In this document: one piece after another, positions 1 to 9,480 of the stretch
Numbering within the stretch: the stretch's first letter is position 1
Layout: every line of letters starts with the position of its first letter
Source: Acidobacteriota bacterium
GTDB taxonomy: Bacteria > Acidobacteriota > Vicinamibacteria > Vicinamibacterales > UBA2999
Assembly: GCA_022842985.1 (NCBI GenBank)
Contig: JALHON010000010.1
Coordinates: forward strand, 1 to 38,008
Length of the DNA stretch: 38,008 nt
Reading direction: 5' to 3'
Made by a program: the position numbers and the translations under genes
Notes under the pieces: generated by a model
The model's input: only the letters and a program-made list of their open reading frames with translations
Told to the model about the DNA's origin: nothing
Database searches by the model: none

Positions 1-3000
1 GCCGGCACCGCGGCGGCCGAGATCGTGGCCCTGGCGGGGCAGGGGCAGACGCGCGCGCCTGGCGTCGAGCCGTGGTCGCCCGCCCGGCTCGCGCAGCCAC
101 TGGGCGCGGGAGCCGACATGCGCACGCTGTCGCTGTCGTCAGCCGCGCTGCTGCTGGCCGACCGCACGCAGATCCGCATGGCCGCCAACGCGCAACTGCG
201 GCTCTGTGAATCGCAGCCCGCGCGCACTCTGCTCGAACTGATGGCCGGACGTGTGTGGGCGCGCACGAAGAAGACGCCGGCCGCGCTGCAACTGCAGACG
301 CCCGCCGCCGTGGCGGTCGTGCGCGGCACCGACTGGGACGTCGAGGTGGAGGCGGGAGGACGGACGACGCTGACCGTGCTCTCGGGGCTCGTGGAGCTGT
401 CGAACGCATTCGGCCGCGTCGACCTCGGGCCGGCGGAGCAGGGCGTCGTCGAACCCGGGCAGGCGCCGGTGAAGCGCCTGCTGGTCCGTCCACGCGAACG
501 CGTGCAGTGGGTCATGGCCTATCCGGGCAACACCACGCGCTGGGCGGAGTTCCAGCCCGCGAACATCCCCGCACCGCTCGCGGCGGTGCGCGCGGACCTG
601 CGGAGCGGCCAGTGGGTCAGCGCCCGGACACGTCTCGTGGCCCTGCCTGCGGCTCAGCGGGGCGCCGTGGCGGACCTGGTGCTCGCGGATCTGGAGGTCT
701 TCGATGGGCGCCTCGACATCGCGGAACGCCGCCTGGAGAGCGCCTGGCAGCGGACGAAGGACCCACGCCTCGCCGCCCGGCGGGCCGATCTGCTGATGGC
801 GCTCGACCGCAATGCCGAGGCGCGCACGTGGATCGAGACCACACGTTCGGCGGCGCCCGAGGCCGTGGAACTGCTGCTGGCCGATGCCGACTGGCATCGC
901 CTGGAGGGACAGGGCACGGCGGCGATCGCCCTCTATCGGGAAGCCCTCGCTCGCGCCGGGGGCGACGAGCTGCGTGCGCACGCCAGCTGGAGCCTGGGCC
1001 GCGCGCTGCAGGAGCGCGGCGACCTCCGGGCCGCCCGTTCGGCCCTGGCGCGCGCCGTGGCGCTCGCGCCCGACAATCCCGCATACCGCGGCGAGCAGGC
1101 CACCGCGGCCACCGAAGGGCTGCGCCTCGCCGACGCCCGTGCCGGCTTCGACGCGGCCCTGGCCCAGGCCGCCGACGACTACGTGAGCCTTGCGGGTGCG
1201 GGCCTGCTGGCGTTGACACGCGGCGACGCCGAGGCCGCGCGCGCGCAGCTGCTCAAGGCCCTCGTCATCGAACCGCGCTACGCCCGCGCGCACGTGTGGC
1301 TGGCCGAGGCCGAGTACCAGCTCGGCGAGCGGGCGGCGGCGCTCGACTCGCTCGAACGCGCGCGCCTCGCCGATCCGAAGGATCCGCTGCCATGGCAGGT
1401 CGAAGCCATGCTGCGCAACGACAGCGGCGAACCCGCGCAGGCGATCGCGGCCGCCCGCGAGGCGCTGACGCGGCTGCCCAATCTCAAGTCGCTCAACCCG
1501 CTGGCGTCGGACAGCCAGGGCTCGGCCAACCTCGGCAAGGCGCTCGGCGACGTCGGCATGGAGAACTGGGCGCGGGCGTATTCGAACGCGTCCTACTTTC
1601 CGCTCTGGGCCGGCAGCCACTTCTTCATGGCCGACCGCTACGAGAGCGACTTCAACCGCCGCTCCGAGCTGTTCCAGGGGTACTTGACCGACCCGACGGT
1701 GTTCGGCGCGAGCGACAAACGCGCGCCGCTGCTGCTCTCGACCGGGCGCGAATGGAACGCCACGACGAGCGCCGAGCGTAACCCGCTGCGCCACACGGCC
1801 ACGGCCGATCTGGGGCACCGCGGCTTCGCCGCCGGTCCCATGCCCGTGTCATGGCTCGTGCGCGTGAACGACGTGGAGATGTGGCCGCGCCAGGGCCCGG
1901 CGGCGTCCCGCTACCGGCTCGGATCGCCCGGGATCGATGTGGCCCTGGGCGCGCGGCCGAACGAGAGCCTGGCGCTGTTCCTGCTCCATGGCGACACCGC
2001 TCTCGCCTACCGCTTTCCCGAGGGGCTCGACCTCGGCAACGACATCACCTTCACCGGCGAAGCCGAGACCCGCACACGCCGCACCGACGCCGGCGCGTCG
2101 TGGCGCTGGTCGGCGCGGAGCCAGACGTGGCTGAAGGCCCACACCGGCCGCCAGACGTCGAGTCTCGTGCTCGACGACAGACGCTTCGGGCCGCAGGACT
2201 ATCGCTACACCGCCGACGAGCAGGGCGTCTTCCTGCACCACACCGTGCTCCTCGGCAGCCACCGCGTGAGCGGCGGCTGGGAGTCGGTCAGCCGCGACAC
2301 CCGCAGCGCGATCACCGACGCCGCCGTGGCGAGCCCGCGCACGAACACCGAGCGCTACGACCAGCCGTGGATCGCGAGCGAATGGCGTCGCGGCGCCTGG
2401 AGCCTGATGGCCGAAGCGTACTGGCCACGATTCACGACCGCGCAGAGCGATCGGTTCACCGACCCGGCGGGACAGGACCTGCTCGACCCGAAGCTCGACG
2501 CCGCCGCCCACCGCCGCCGCCCGCAGCCCCGCCTGGGCGCGAGTGTGCGTCTGGGGCCCGGACGCGCCCTGCACTGGGCCTATCAGGAAAGCCTGCGCGC
2601 GCCGGGCACGCACACGCTCGCCCCGGTCGCCACCGGCGCCATTCCCCTCGACAACCAATACATGCTCGCCGGCAGCCGGGCGCGCAAGCAGGCCGTACAG
2701 CTCGACTGGGAACTCGGCCCGGCCACGTTCGTCGGCGCCAGCCTGGCGGGTCAGCGCATCGACAATCTGGTCGCGCAGGACGGACGGCTCTTCGCGCAGA
2801 ACACCGGGGCCCTCTTCGACAACGTCGCAACGATTGCGCCCGTGGTGCTCAACGCGCAGACCACGCTCAACACCTACGAGGAGACGCCGATCTTCAGCCG
2901 CGGCGACCTGACGCAGACCATGGTGTCGGTCAACCGCCTGATCGGGGCACGCTGGAGCGCGTTCGGCCACTACATCCATTCCGACTCGCGCAACACGAAC

Positions 3001-3288
3001 CCGCGCTTTGCCGACAACCTGCTGCCCGGCTTCGCGCGTCACGTCTTCCTGGGCCAGACGACCTGGCGGCACGCGGCGCGCCGCTTCTCGCTGTTGCGGA
3101 TGACACACCGCGGCTTGCGCTACCGCGACGAGGCCAACACGGCGGAGCGCCTGCCCGGCTGGAGCCTGGCGCTGGCGCACCGATGGGAATCACCAGGCCG
3201 ACGCTGGAGCTTCACGGGTACCGTGCAGTCGGACCTGCGCCGCGGCGAGCGGCCGACGTTGTGGGCGCTCGTGCGGTACCGGGACTGA
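1..3288 (+). CDS. FecR-domain / TPR / outer-membrane beta-barrel protein (5' partial)
   Basis: The frame is open from base 1. The first in-frame start is GTG at 25 (1087 aa), but there is no signal peptide after it, so the true start is probably upstream of the window. Counting from the GTG, residues about 35-150 look like a FecR domain (GRVWAR, then VAVVRGTDWDVEV and LSGLVEL). Residues about 185-500 are Ala/Leu-rich helical repeats of TPR type (for example LGRALQERGDLRAARSALAR). From about 500 to the end the sequence changes to alternating polar/aromatic strands rich in Arg, Trp and Tyr, as in outer-membrane barrels. A role as a surface or export porin with a periplasmic TPR scaffold is inferred; the substrate is unknown. 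It converges on the aminotransferase gene with a 30-base gap. Confidence 0.8.
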   Translation, partial: AGTAAAEIVALAGQGQTRAPGVEPWSPARLAQPLGAGADMRTLSLSSAALLLADRTQIRMAANAQLRLCESQPARTLLELMAGRVWARTKKTPAALQLQTPAAVAVVRGTDWDVEVEAGGRTTLTVLSGLVELSNAFGRVDLGPAEQGVVEPGQAPVKRLLVRPRERVQWVMAYPGNTTRWAEFQPANIPAPLAAVRADLRSGQWVSARTRLVALPAAQRGAVADLVLADLEVFDGRLDIAERRLESAWQRTKDPRLAARRADLLMALDRNAEARTWIETTRSAAPEAVELLLADADWHRLEGQGTAAIALYREALARAGGDELRAHASWSLGRALQERGDLRAARSALARAVALAPDNPAYRGEQATAATEGLRLADARAGFDAALAQAADDYVSLAGAGLLALTRGDAEAARAQLLKALVIEPRYARAHVWLAEAEYQLGERAAALDSLERARLADPKDPLPWQVEAMLRNDSGEPAQAIAAAREALTRLPNLKSLNPLASDSQGSANLGKALGDVGMENWARAYSNASYFPLWAGSHFFMADRYESDFNRRSELFQGYLTDPTVFGASDKRAPLLLSTGREWNATTSAERNPLRHTATADLGHRGFAAGPMPVSWLVRVNDVEMWPRQGPAASRYRLGSPGIDVALGARPNESLALFLLHGDTALAYRFPEGLDLGNDITFTGEAETRTRRTDAGASWRWSARSQTWLKAHTGRQTSSLVLDDRRFGPQDYRYTADEQGVFLHHTVLLGSHRVSGGWESVSRDTRSAITDAAVASPRTNTERYDQPWIASEWRRGAWSLMAEAYWPRFTTAQSDRFTDPAGQDLLDPKLDAAAHRRRPQPRLGASVRLGPGRALHWAYQESLRAPGTHTLAPVATGAIPLDNQYMLAGSRARKQAVQLDWELGPATFVGASLAGQRIDNLVAQDGRLFAQNTGALFDNVATIAPVVLNAQTTLNTYEETPIFSRGDLTQTMVSVNRLIGARWSAFGHYIHSDSRNTNPRFADNLLPGFARHVFLGQTTWRHAARRFSLLRMTHRGLRYRDEANTAERLPGWSLALAHRWESPGRRWSFTGTVQSDLRRGERPTLWALVRYRD

Positions 3289-3318
3289 CACCGGCCGGGT
3301 TCGCGTGCGGCGAGCACG

Positions 3319-4665
3319 TCAGGTGCGGCCTGGCGACACTGCCACCACCGTGGCCTGCACCGCATCGCCGAGCCGCGCCGCGATGCGGTCGATGTCGTCG
3401 GCGGTGGCGTTGTAGGGCGGCGCGACGATCGCGTGGTCGCCGAGACGGCCATCGATGGTGCCGCTGCTCGGATACACCGCCAGGCCATGCGCGAGCGCGA
3501 CCCGCTTGAGGCGCGCGGCGAACTGCACCGCGGGGTCGAACGGCGCGAGCGTGTCGCGATCGGCCACGAACTCGACCGCCTGGAACAGCCCGCGCCCGCG
3601 GATGTCGGCCACGTGTGGATGCGCGCCGAGGCGATCCCGCAGCGCGCCCATGAGCATCTCCCCGAGCCGGCGAACGTTCGCGACCAGATCCTCCTCGGCG
3701 ATGATCCGCTGCACCTCGAGCGCCGCGGCACACGCCACCGGATGCGCCTGGAACGTATGGCCGTGCGCGAAGGCGCCACTGCCCTGTTCGAGGGCCGCCA
3801 TCACACGCCGCGAGACGAGCATCGCGCCGAGCGGCAGATACCCGGCGCCGAGGCCCTTGGCCACAGCCTGCAGGTCGGGCGTGACGCCTTCCTGCTCCCA
3901 CGTGTGCATCGTGCCGCAGCGGCCCATGCCGCCCATGATCTCGTCCAGGATGAGCAGCGCGCCGTGGCGATCGCACACCTCGCGCATGGCCGCGAAGTAC
4001 CCGGGCTCGGCGGCCACGCAGCCGGCACTCGCCCCCACGACCGGCTCGGCGATGAAGGCGATGACCGTGCCCGGCCCCACGCGCTGGAACTCGGCCTCGA
4101 GCTCGGCGGCGAGCCGCGCCACGTACTGCGCGCTCGATTCGTGCGCCGGCTTGTGGCGGAAGGCGAAACACGGCGAGACGTGGCTCACGTGCGGCATGAG
4201 CATCGGCTCGTAGAAGCCGCGCCGGGCGGGATGTCCGCCCACTGAGAGCGCGCCGAACGTGTTGCCGTGGTAACTCTGGCGCCGGGCGATGAAGTGGAGC
4301 CGATCGGGCTCGCCGATCTCCACGAAGTACTGCCGCGCCATCTTCATGCAGGCTTCGACGGCTTCGGAGCCCGACGACACGAAGTACGCATGCGACAGCC
4401 CGCCCGGTTCATGCCCCACGAGCGTGTCGGCGAGCGCCTCAGCCGCCTCACACGTGAAGAACGACGTGTGCACGTAGGCGAGCGCGGAGGCCTGCCGGGT
4501 CATCGCGTCCACGACACGCTGCTGCCCGTGCCCGAGGCACGCCACCGCGGCGCCGCCCGACGCATCGATCACGGTGCGGCCATCGGCAAGCGTGATGGTG
4601 ATGCCCTCACCGCGCACGGCGAGGTCGAAGGACTGGCGGGTGGACCTGTGCAGGACGTGCGACAT
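3319..4665 (-). CDS. class III (PLP-dependent) aminotransferase
   Basis: This 448-aa protein belongs to the fold-type I class III aminotransferases (omega-amino acid, GABA or diaminopelargonate type), which move an amino group from a terminal amine to a keto acid. Visible motifs are SSGSEAVEACMKMARQY for PLP phosphate binding, SYHGNTFGALS, LLILDEIMGGMGRCG with the Asp that holds the pyridine nitrogen, and AVAKGLGAGYLPLGA with the Schiff-base Lys near residue 269. The frame stays open 50 codons further upstream, but that stretch lies inside the neighbouring gene and is low-complexity, so the ATG at 4665 (MSHVLH) is preferred. It starts 5 bases after the stop of the molybdopterin oxidoreductase, so the two are probably co-transcribed. 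The substrate cannot be told from sequence. Confidence 0.9.
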   Translation of the reverse strand: MSHVLHRSTRQSFDLAVRGEGITITLADGRTVIDASGGAAVACLGHGQQRVVDAMTRQASALAYVHTSFFTCEAAEALADTLVGHEPGGLSHAYFVSSGSEAVEACMKMARQYFVEIGEPDRLHFIARRQSYHGNTFGALSVGGHPARRGFYEPMLMPHVSHVSPCFAFRHKPAHESSAQYVARLAAELEAEFQRVGPGTVIAFIAEPVVGASAGCVAAEPGYFAAMREVCDRHGALLILDEIMGGMGRCGTMHTWEQEGVTPDLQAVAKGLGAGYLPLGAMLVSRRVMAALEQGSGAFAHGHTFQAHPVACAAALEVQRIIAEEDLVANVRRLGEMLMGALRDRLGAHPHVADIRGRGLFQAVEFVADRDTLAPFDPAVQFAARLKRVALAHGLAVYPSSGTIDGRLGDHAIVAPPYNATADDIDRIAARLGDAVQATVVAVSPGRT

Positions 4666-4670
4666 CGCGG

Positions 4671-6779
4671 CTACCGCGCGGCCAGCGGCACCGGCTCCGG
4701 CGCCGGCGCCACGTCCACGAGGGCGTCGTAGAACGTGGCGGCGTTGCCCATGTCGGCGAGCCGCTGCGACGTCACCTGATTGGCGTTCGTGCCATCCGGC
4801 GTGAGCTTGCGCCACCAGAGCGACACGGCCACGACGCAGCCCGGCCGCGCCTTGTCGTTCACCCGGGCACGCGCGCCGAAGGCACCACGGTCGTTGAAGA
4901 TGCGCACCCAGTCGCCCGGCTTGATGCCACGCGGCGCCGCGTCGTCCGGATGGATGTCGAGGTGCGGCTCCTTCTCGGCGTCGAGGAAAAGCGGCAGGTT
5001 GGCGAACGTCGAGTTCAGCAGATGCCGCTGCGGCGGCGAGATGATGGCGAGCGGATAGGTCTTCGCGCGCGCCGGATCGCTCTGCACGGATTCGATGGGC
5101 GGCGTGAACGTGGGCAGCGGGTCGAGGCCCATTGCCTTCGCCGTCTCGCTGTAGAACTCACACTTCCCCGACGGGGTCGGGAAACCGCCCTCGGCAAACG
5201 GCGCGTAGATCTCGGGCACGTTCAGCCGCTGCCAGCCCTGCGCCTGCAGCGTCTCGAAGGTGATACCGGCCATACGCGGATGCGTCGTGTTCAGCGTCTG
5301 CCTGATGAGCGTTTCGTCGTCGTCGTAGAGCGCTGGCTCCGTGAGCCCCATGGCCTTCGCGATGCGGCGGAACACCTCGGTGTTCGGCAGCGCCTCGCCC
5401 ACGGGCGCGATCGCGGGCTGGTTGAGCAGCACGTAAAGGTGCCCGTACGACTTGTGGAGATCGAGGCACTCGAGCTGCGTCGTGGCCGGCAGGAAGATGT
5501 CGGCGTAGTCGGCGGTGTCGGTGAAGAAGACGTCGTGGACGACGGTGAACAGATCCGGCCGCGAGAAGCCGCGCACGACCTTCTCCGAATCCGGCGCCAC
5601 GCAGACCGGGTTCGAGTTGTAGACGAAGAGCGCCTTGATGGCCGGCGTGGCGTCGAGCAGCGCGTCGCCGATCGAGCTCGTGTTGATGGTGCGCGGACGC
5701 CGCCCGGCCAGCAGATCGGGGCGCTCGAGCGCGGCCGTGTTCATGCCGTAGAAGTCGCTCGTGCTGAGCAGCACGCCGCCAGCCGGATCGCGCCACGCGC
5801 CGACGAGCGCCGGCAGGCAGGTGATGGCGCGCACGGCCGCACCGCCGCCGAAGTGCCGCTGCAGGCCGTAGTTCACACGGATCGCGGCCGGACGCGTGGT
5901 GGCGTAATCGCGCGCGAGCTGCACGATCGTGGCGGCCGGAATGCCGCAGATCGCGGCCGCGTGTTCGGGCGGGTACTCCTTCACACGTTCGGCGAGCGCA
6001 TCGAAGCCCACCGTGTATTTCGCGACGTAGTCAGCGTCGTGCAGGCCTTCCCCGATGATGACGTGCATCATCGCCAGCGCGAGCGCCGCGTCAGTGCCTG
6101 GCGTGACGGCGATGTGGTCGGTGCCCTTCTCCGCCGTGAGGCTGCGATACGGATCGATGACCACCACGCGCGCGCCCTGACGTTTGGCTTCCTGCACGCG
6201 CGACCAGTAGTGCAAGTTGGACGTAATCGGGTTCGAGCCCCAGATGAGGATGAGCTTCGCGCCGTCCACCCGTTCCGGGTCCATGCCCACGCCGGCCCCG
6301 AGCGTGAGCTTGATGCCCACCTTGCCGGCCGACGAGCAGAGCGTGCGATCGAGCAGCGACGCGCCGAGGTGGTTGAAGAAGCGGCGGTCCATGCCGGCGA
6401 AGTTCAGCAGGCCCATCGTGCCGGCGTAGCTGTACGGGCAGATCCCTTCGGCCCCGTCCGGCGAGTCGATGATCGCCTGGAACTTCGCGGCGATGGTGGC
6501 CACGGCCTCATCCCACGAGATGCGCTCCCACGAGCCCTTGCCCGGGCCCTTGCCGCCGACGCGGCGATGCGGGTGCACGACGCGGTCGGCCGCGTAGGTG
6601 CGGTCGAGATACCGCGACACCTTGGTGCAGAGCGCGCCATCGGTCCACGGGTGGTCCTTCTGCCCCGCCACCTTGATGGCGACACCGTTCTGCACCGTGG
6701 TTTCGAGCGCGCACGTATCGGGACAGTCGTGCGGGCAGGCGCCCTTCACGACGCGGATGTCGGCGGCCGGCGAGGTCAT
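4671..6779 (-). CDS. molybdopterin oxidoreductase (DMSO reductase family) with N-terminal [4Fe-4S] site
   Basis: About 702 aa. It has the molybdo-bis-PGD oxidoreductase architecture: an N-terminal cluster motif CPHDCPDTC plus GALCTK (Cys15, 19, 23 and 51 from the chosen start), the conserved ISWDEAVATIAAKF segment, the LIWGSNP and VVVIDPYRS nucleotide-binding regions, and a C-terminal molydopterin-binding domain (LNSTFANLP, HPDDAAPRGIKPGDWVRIFNDRG). The segment TLCSSAGKVG lies where family members supply a Cys or Ser ligand to the metal. No Tat signal is visible, so it is probably cytoplasmic, and no Fe-S or membrane partner is encoded beside it. The longer start ATG 6791 (MLKGM) is possible. 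ATG 6779 is preferred because the box TATGCT (6787-6792) sits 7 bases before it and covers the other ATG. The substrate is unknown. Confidence 0.9.
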   Translation of the reverse strand: MTSPAADIRVVKGACPHDCPDTCALETTVQNGVAIKVAGQKDHPWTDGALCTKVSRYLDRTYAADRVVHPHRRVGGKGPGKGSWERISWDEAVATIAAKFQAIIDSPDGAEGICPYSYAGTMGLLNFAGMDRRFFNHLGASLLDRTLCSSAGKVGIKLTLGAGVGMDPERVDGAKLILIWGSNPITSNLHYWSRVQEAKRQGARVVVIDPYRSLTAEKGTDHIAVTPGTDAALALAMMHVIIGEGLHDADYVAKYTVGFDALAERVKEYPPEHAAAICGIPAATIVQLARDYATTRPAAIRVNYGLQRHFGGGAAVRAITCLPALVGAWRDPAGGVLLSTSDFYGMNTAALERPDLLAGRRPRTINTSSIGDALLDATPAIKALFVYNSNPVCVAPDSEKVVRGFSRPDLFTVVHDVFFTDTADYADIFLPATTQLECLDLHKSYGHLYVLLNQPAIAPVGEALPNTEVFRRIAKAMGLTEPALYDDDETLIRQTLNTTHPRMAGITFETLQAQGWQRLNVPEIYAPFAEGGFPTPSGKCEFYSETAKAMGLDPLPTFTPPIESVQSDPARAKTYPLAIISPPQRHLLNSTFANLPLFLDAEKEPHLDIHPDDAAPRGIKPGDWVRIFNDRGAFGARARVNDKARPGCVVAVSLWWRKLTPDGTNANQVTSQRLADMGNAATFYDALVDVAPAPEPVPLAAR

Positions 6780-6786
6780 GCCTTTG

Positions 6787-6792
6787 AGCATA
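6787..6792 (-). promoter_or_regulatory. candidate -10 box for the molybdopterin oxidoreductase operon
   Basis: TATGCT on the minus strand ends 7 bases before ATG 6779, with no clear Shine-Dalgarno sequence between them. The arrangement would fit a leaderless or nearly leaderless transcript. No convincing -35 element is seen. Confidence 0.35.
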
Positions 6793-6846
6793 GTCCGAGT
6801 GGCCGCCTCGCCCGGAGCGCGGCGCGGGACCCACGTCGCGCTACGA

Positions 6847-6852
6847 TAGAAT
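6847..6852 (+). promoter_or_regulatory. candidate -10 box for the 863-aa secreted protein
   Basis: TAGAAT matches 5 of 6 bases of TATAAT and lies about 25 bases before ATG 6878. It is followed by a good ribosome-binding site (GAGGGAGGAG) 3-4 bases before the start. No clear -35 element is seen. The region between 6793 and 6877 separates this gene from the divergent oxidoreductase operon. Confidence 0.4.
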
Positions 6853-6877
6853 CACGCCCCCTTCGAGGGAGGAGTCC

Positions 6878-9469
6878 ATGCGACGGTTCGTCGTGCCCGT
6901 TCTACTTGGCCTGCTGGTCGCCGGCTCGCCGCTCTACGCACAACGGCTGCCTTCGGTCACGCCGCTCCCGTCGTGGGGGCCGAATGGCTACGTCGGGTCA
7001 CTCGTCCGCAGTGGCGGCCGTGTCTTCCTGAGTGGCACCTTCAACTACGTCGGCCCGCCGACCGGGGGCCTGGCCACCATCGAAGCGGTCGACGATGCCG
7101 ACGTCCGGACAGTGGCTCCGCTGCCCGGCTGGGTGGAGCACCTGGAGTCCGACGGCGCCGGTGGATGGCTGGCCATCGTCCAGCCGTACCGAGGCGCTGC
7201 ATGGCGACTCTTGCACCTTGGCGCCGACCGGGCGCCGCTCGCCGGATGGGTGGAACCTGTCTTCACGTCTCGGTCGCCAGACTTCGCGCCCCGGCCACTC
7301 GCCGTGGCGGTGACGGGCTCGCGGGTCTTCGTGGCGGGCACGTTCTCCACTGTGAACGGCGTTACGCGCAGGGGGTTGGCGGCACTCGATCTCGCGACAG
7401 GCGCGGTGCTGTCCTGGGATCCGCGCATCGACGAGCGGCCGGGGTTCAACACCGATTCTGTGGGTCAGCTCGCAGTGTCCGACGGCGTCGTGTACGCCGC
7501 GCAGGGAATCGCGTCGGTGGGCGGCATCTCGCGCAACGACGCCGCGGGGTTCACGGTGGATTCGGCCGCCCTCACGCCGTTCGCGCCAGCGCCCTGCCCC
7601 GGCCAGAACACATGGATCGATTCTCTGCGTGCCTCGGCGGGACGCGTCTACCGGCGCTGCCTGCCGGGACTCGGAAGCACGGCGGTCGTATTCGACGCAC
7701 TCGACGCCAACGGCGCCCCCTTGCCCTCCTGGACCTCGCCGGCCAGCGTGTGGCGGCTGCTGCTGGCGACCCCCACAGCCGTCTACGCCGCGAGCAACAC
7801 CCAGCGCATGCTGGCACTCGATCCCCTGACCGGCTCCCCTATGCCCTGGGCCAATCCGGCGGTGGACGCTACCGCCGCCGTCGTCGCGGGCAGCCGCATC
7901 TACGTCATCGGCACCTTCGGGGCCACTACGCCCCACCGCGTCGGCGCGATCGACGTCGCAACGGGCGCCGTACTGGACTGGGCGCAGACCTGCGACTTCC
8001 CGCGGACGCTGGCGGCCGACGGCGAGCGCGTGGCCGTGGGCACGCACAGCGTGGGTGGAGTCTTCGCGAATGGCCTGGCGGCGATTGACGTCGGCACGGG
8101 CCGTCCCGCGCGCGTGCCAGATGTCGGCAACGCTGCGATCGGCGCGATGCATGCGTTCGGTGACGTCGTCGTGGCGGTGGTGACGGACGGCGCCGGGCAG
8201 AAGCTGCGGGCGTTCTCGGCGTCAACGGCCATGTGGTTCCCTTGGGAACTGCCGATCGAGGGCAGTGTCACCACCATGACAGCCACCGACCGCGCGCTGT
8301 ACGTCGGCGGTTTCCTCGGCGCATTGGGCGGCGTGCCCACGCCGGGCCTGGGCGCCGTGGACCTGGCGACCGGCGCGGTGACGCCGCTGTCGGTGAGGCC
8401 CATCAGCAGCCTGGTTGCTCTCGGTGCGTCTCAGGGCATCCTCTACGCGTTTGGCGTGGCCTCGCCGACGGCGTCGCCGACAATGGCCTTCGACACGACC
8501 ACCGGAAGCCGCCGGGGATTCAACCCCACGCCTCCGCCCGGTCGAGTCGCCGGCTTCGCGTTCGCACCAGGCCGTGTGCTGACGGTCGGATCGGTCAACG
8601 ATCCGCTCATGGCCGCCGAGTGGTACGCGCTCGATGGCGGCGCGCCTATCGACGTGGGTAACACCGCCGCGCTCGACTTCGAGGGTTGGAACGTGTCGCA
8701 GTCCGGAAGTGTGATCGCCCTCACGGGACGCCGCATCAATTCGCCGCGCGCAGCCATCCTGGACGCGGTCTCGGGACGGGCCGCGGCCTGGGACCCGGGC
8801 ACCGGGGAGTCCGGCTTCGGATTCGGCACGGTCCTCGCCACACGGGGATTCGTGGTGCTGGCCGGACAGTTTTTTGCGGCGGGCGGACGTGCTGCGTTCA
8901 ATCTTGCAATCTTCCCCAGCCTGCGCGTGACGGCGCCGACATCTGTGAGCGCCGCCGTCTCGGGAGTTACCGCCACCGTCCGCTGGCAGCCGGGGGCCGC
9001 GCCGGCCGCCACGTCCTACGTCGTCGAAGCGGGCACGGCGCCGGGTGCCGCCGACCTCGCGCGCTTCTCCGTGGGCGCGGCCACCGAGGTTTCGGGCACG
9101 CTGCCGCCAGGACGCTACTACGTGCGTGTCTACGGCGTGGACGACGAGGGCGAGAGCGTCGCCTCGCAGGAGGTTCAGCTGCAGGTGCCCTCAGGTATCG
9201 CGCTGCCGGCCGCACCCGGCATGCTGACCTCGGCCGTGAACGGGACGGTCGTCACGCTGGCGTGGGGAGCCGCGAGCGGTGCTGTGGCTTACGTGATCGA
9301 GGCGGGCACCGTCAGCGGCGCCGCGAACATCGGCTCGTTCCCACTGGCGGGTACCGGCACCTCGTTCAGTGCGGCGGTGCCCCCGGGTACCTACTACGTG
9401 CGCCTGCGCGGCGTGAACGCAGCGGGCGCCGGGCCGCCGTCGAACGAGGTGGTCGTCGTCGTGCCGTAG
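6878..9469 (+). CDS. secreted beta-propeller-like protein with two C-terminal fibronectin type III domains
   Basis: This 863-aa protein has an N-terminal signal peptide (VVPVLLGLLVAGSPLYAQ, cleavage near residue 21). Residues about 25-680 hold repeated blades with recurring phrases such as GRVFLSGTFNYVG, SRVFVAGTFSTVNG, LDLATGAVLSWDP, SRIYVIGTFG and RALYVGGFLGALGG, a repeat pattern seen in large bacterial surface propellers. Residues about 682-769 and 770-863 are two FN3 modules, each ending in the pattern PGxYYVRxxGV followed by a VP strand. A strong GGAGG site supports ATG 6878. It is likely extracellular or periplasmic; the ligand is unknown. The C-terminus resembles the FN3 modules of the 655-aa protein at 30173. 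It converges on the M20 hydrolase gene with only 11 bases between stops. Confidence 0.85.
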   Translation: MRRFVVPVLLGLLVAGSPLYAQRLPSVTPLPSWGPNGYVGSLVRSGGRVFLSGTFNYVGPPTGGLATIEAVDDADVRTVAPLPGWVEHLESDGAGGWLAIVQPYRGAAWRLLHLGADRAPLAGWVEPVFTSRSPDFAPRPLAVAVTGSRVFVAGTFSTVNGVTRRGLAALDLATGAVLSWDPRIDERPGFNTDSVGQLAVSDGVVYAAQGIASVGGISRNDAAGFTVDSAALTPFAPAPCPGQNTWIDSLRASAGRVYRRCLPGLGSTAVVFDALDANGAPLPSWTSPASVWRLLLATPTAVYAASNTQRMLALDPLTGSPMPWANPAVDATAAVVAGSRIYVIGTFGATTPHRVGAIDVATGAVLDWAQTCDFPRTLAADGERVAVGTHSVGGVFANGLAAIDVGTGRPARVPDVGNAAIGAMHAFGDVVVAVVTDGAGQKLRAFSASTAMWFPWELPIEGSVTTMTATDRALYVGGFLGALGGVPTPGLGAVDLATGAVTPLSVRPISSLVALGASQGILYAFGVASPTASPTMAFDTTTGSRRGFNPTPPPGRVAGFAFAPGRVLTVGSVNDPLMAAEWYALDGGAPIDVGNTAALDFEGWNVSQSGSVIALTGRRINSPRAAILDAVSGRAAAWDPGTGESGFGFGTVLATRGFVVLAGQFFAAGGRAAFNLAIFPSLRVTAPTSVSAAVSGVTATVRWQPGAAPAATSYVVEAGTAPGAADLARFSVGAATEVSGTLPPGRYYVRVYGVDDEGESVASQEVQLQVPSGIALPAAPGMLTSAVNGTVVTLAWGAASGAVAYVIEAGTVSGAANIGSFPLAGTGTSFSAAVPPGTYYVRLRGVNAAGAGPPSNEVVVVVP

Positions 9470-9477
9470 GGCGGCAC
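9461..9477. terminator. small hairpin between convergent genes
   Basis: GTGCCG and CGGCAC form a 6-bp stem around a 5-base loop that contains the TAG stop of the secreted protein gene. There is no T-run on either side, so termination activity is uncertain. Confidence 0.25.
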
Positions 9478-9480
9478 CCC

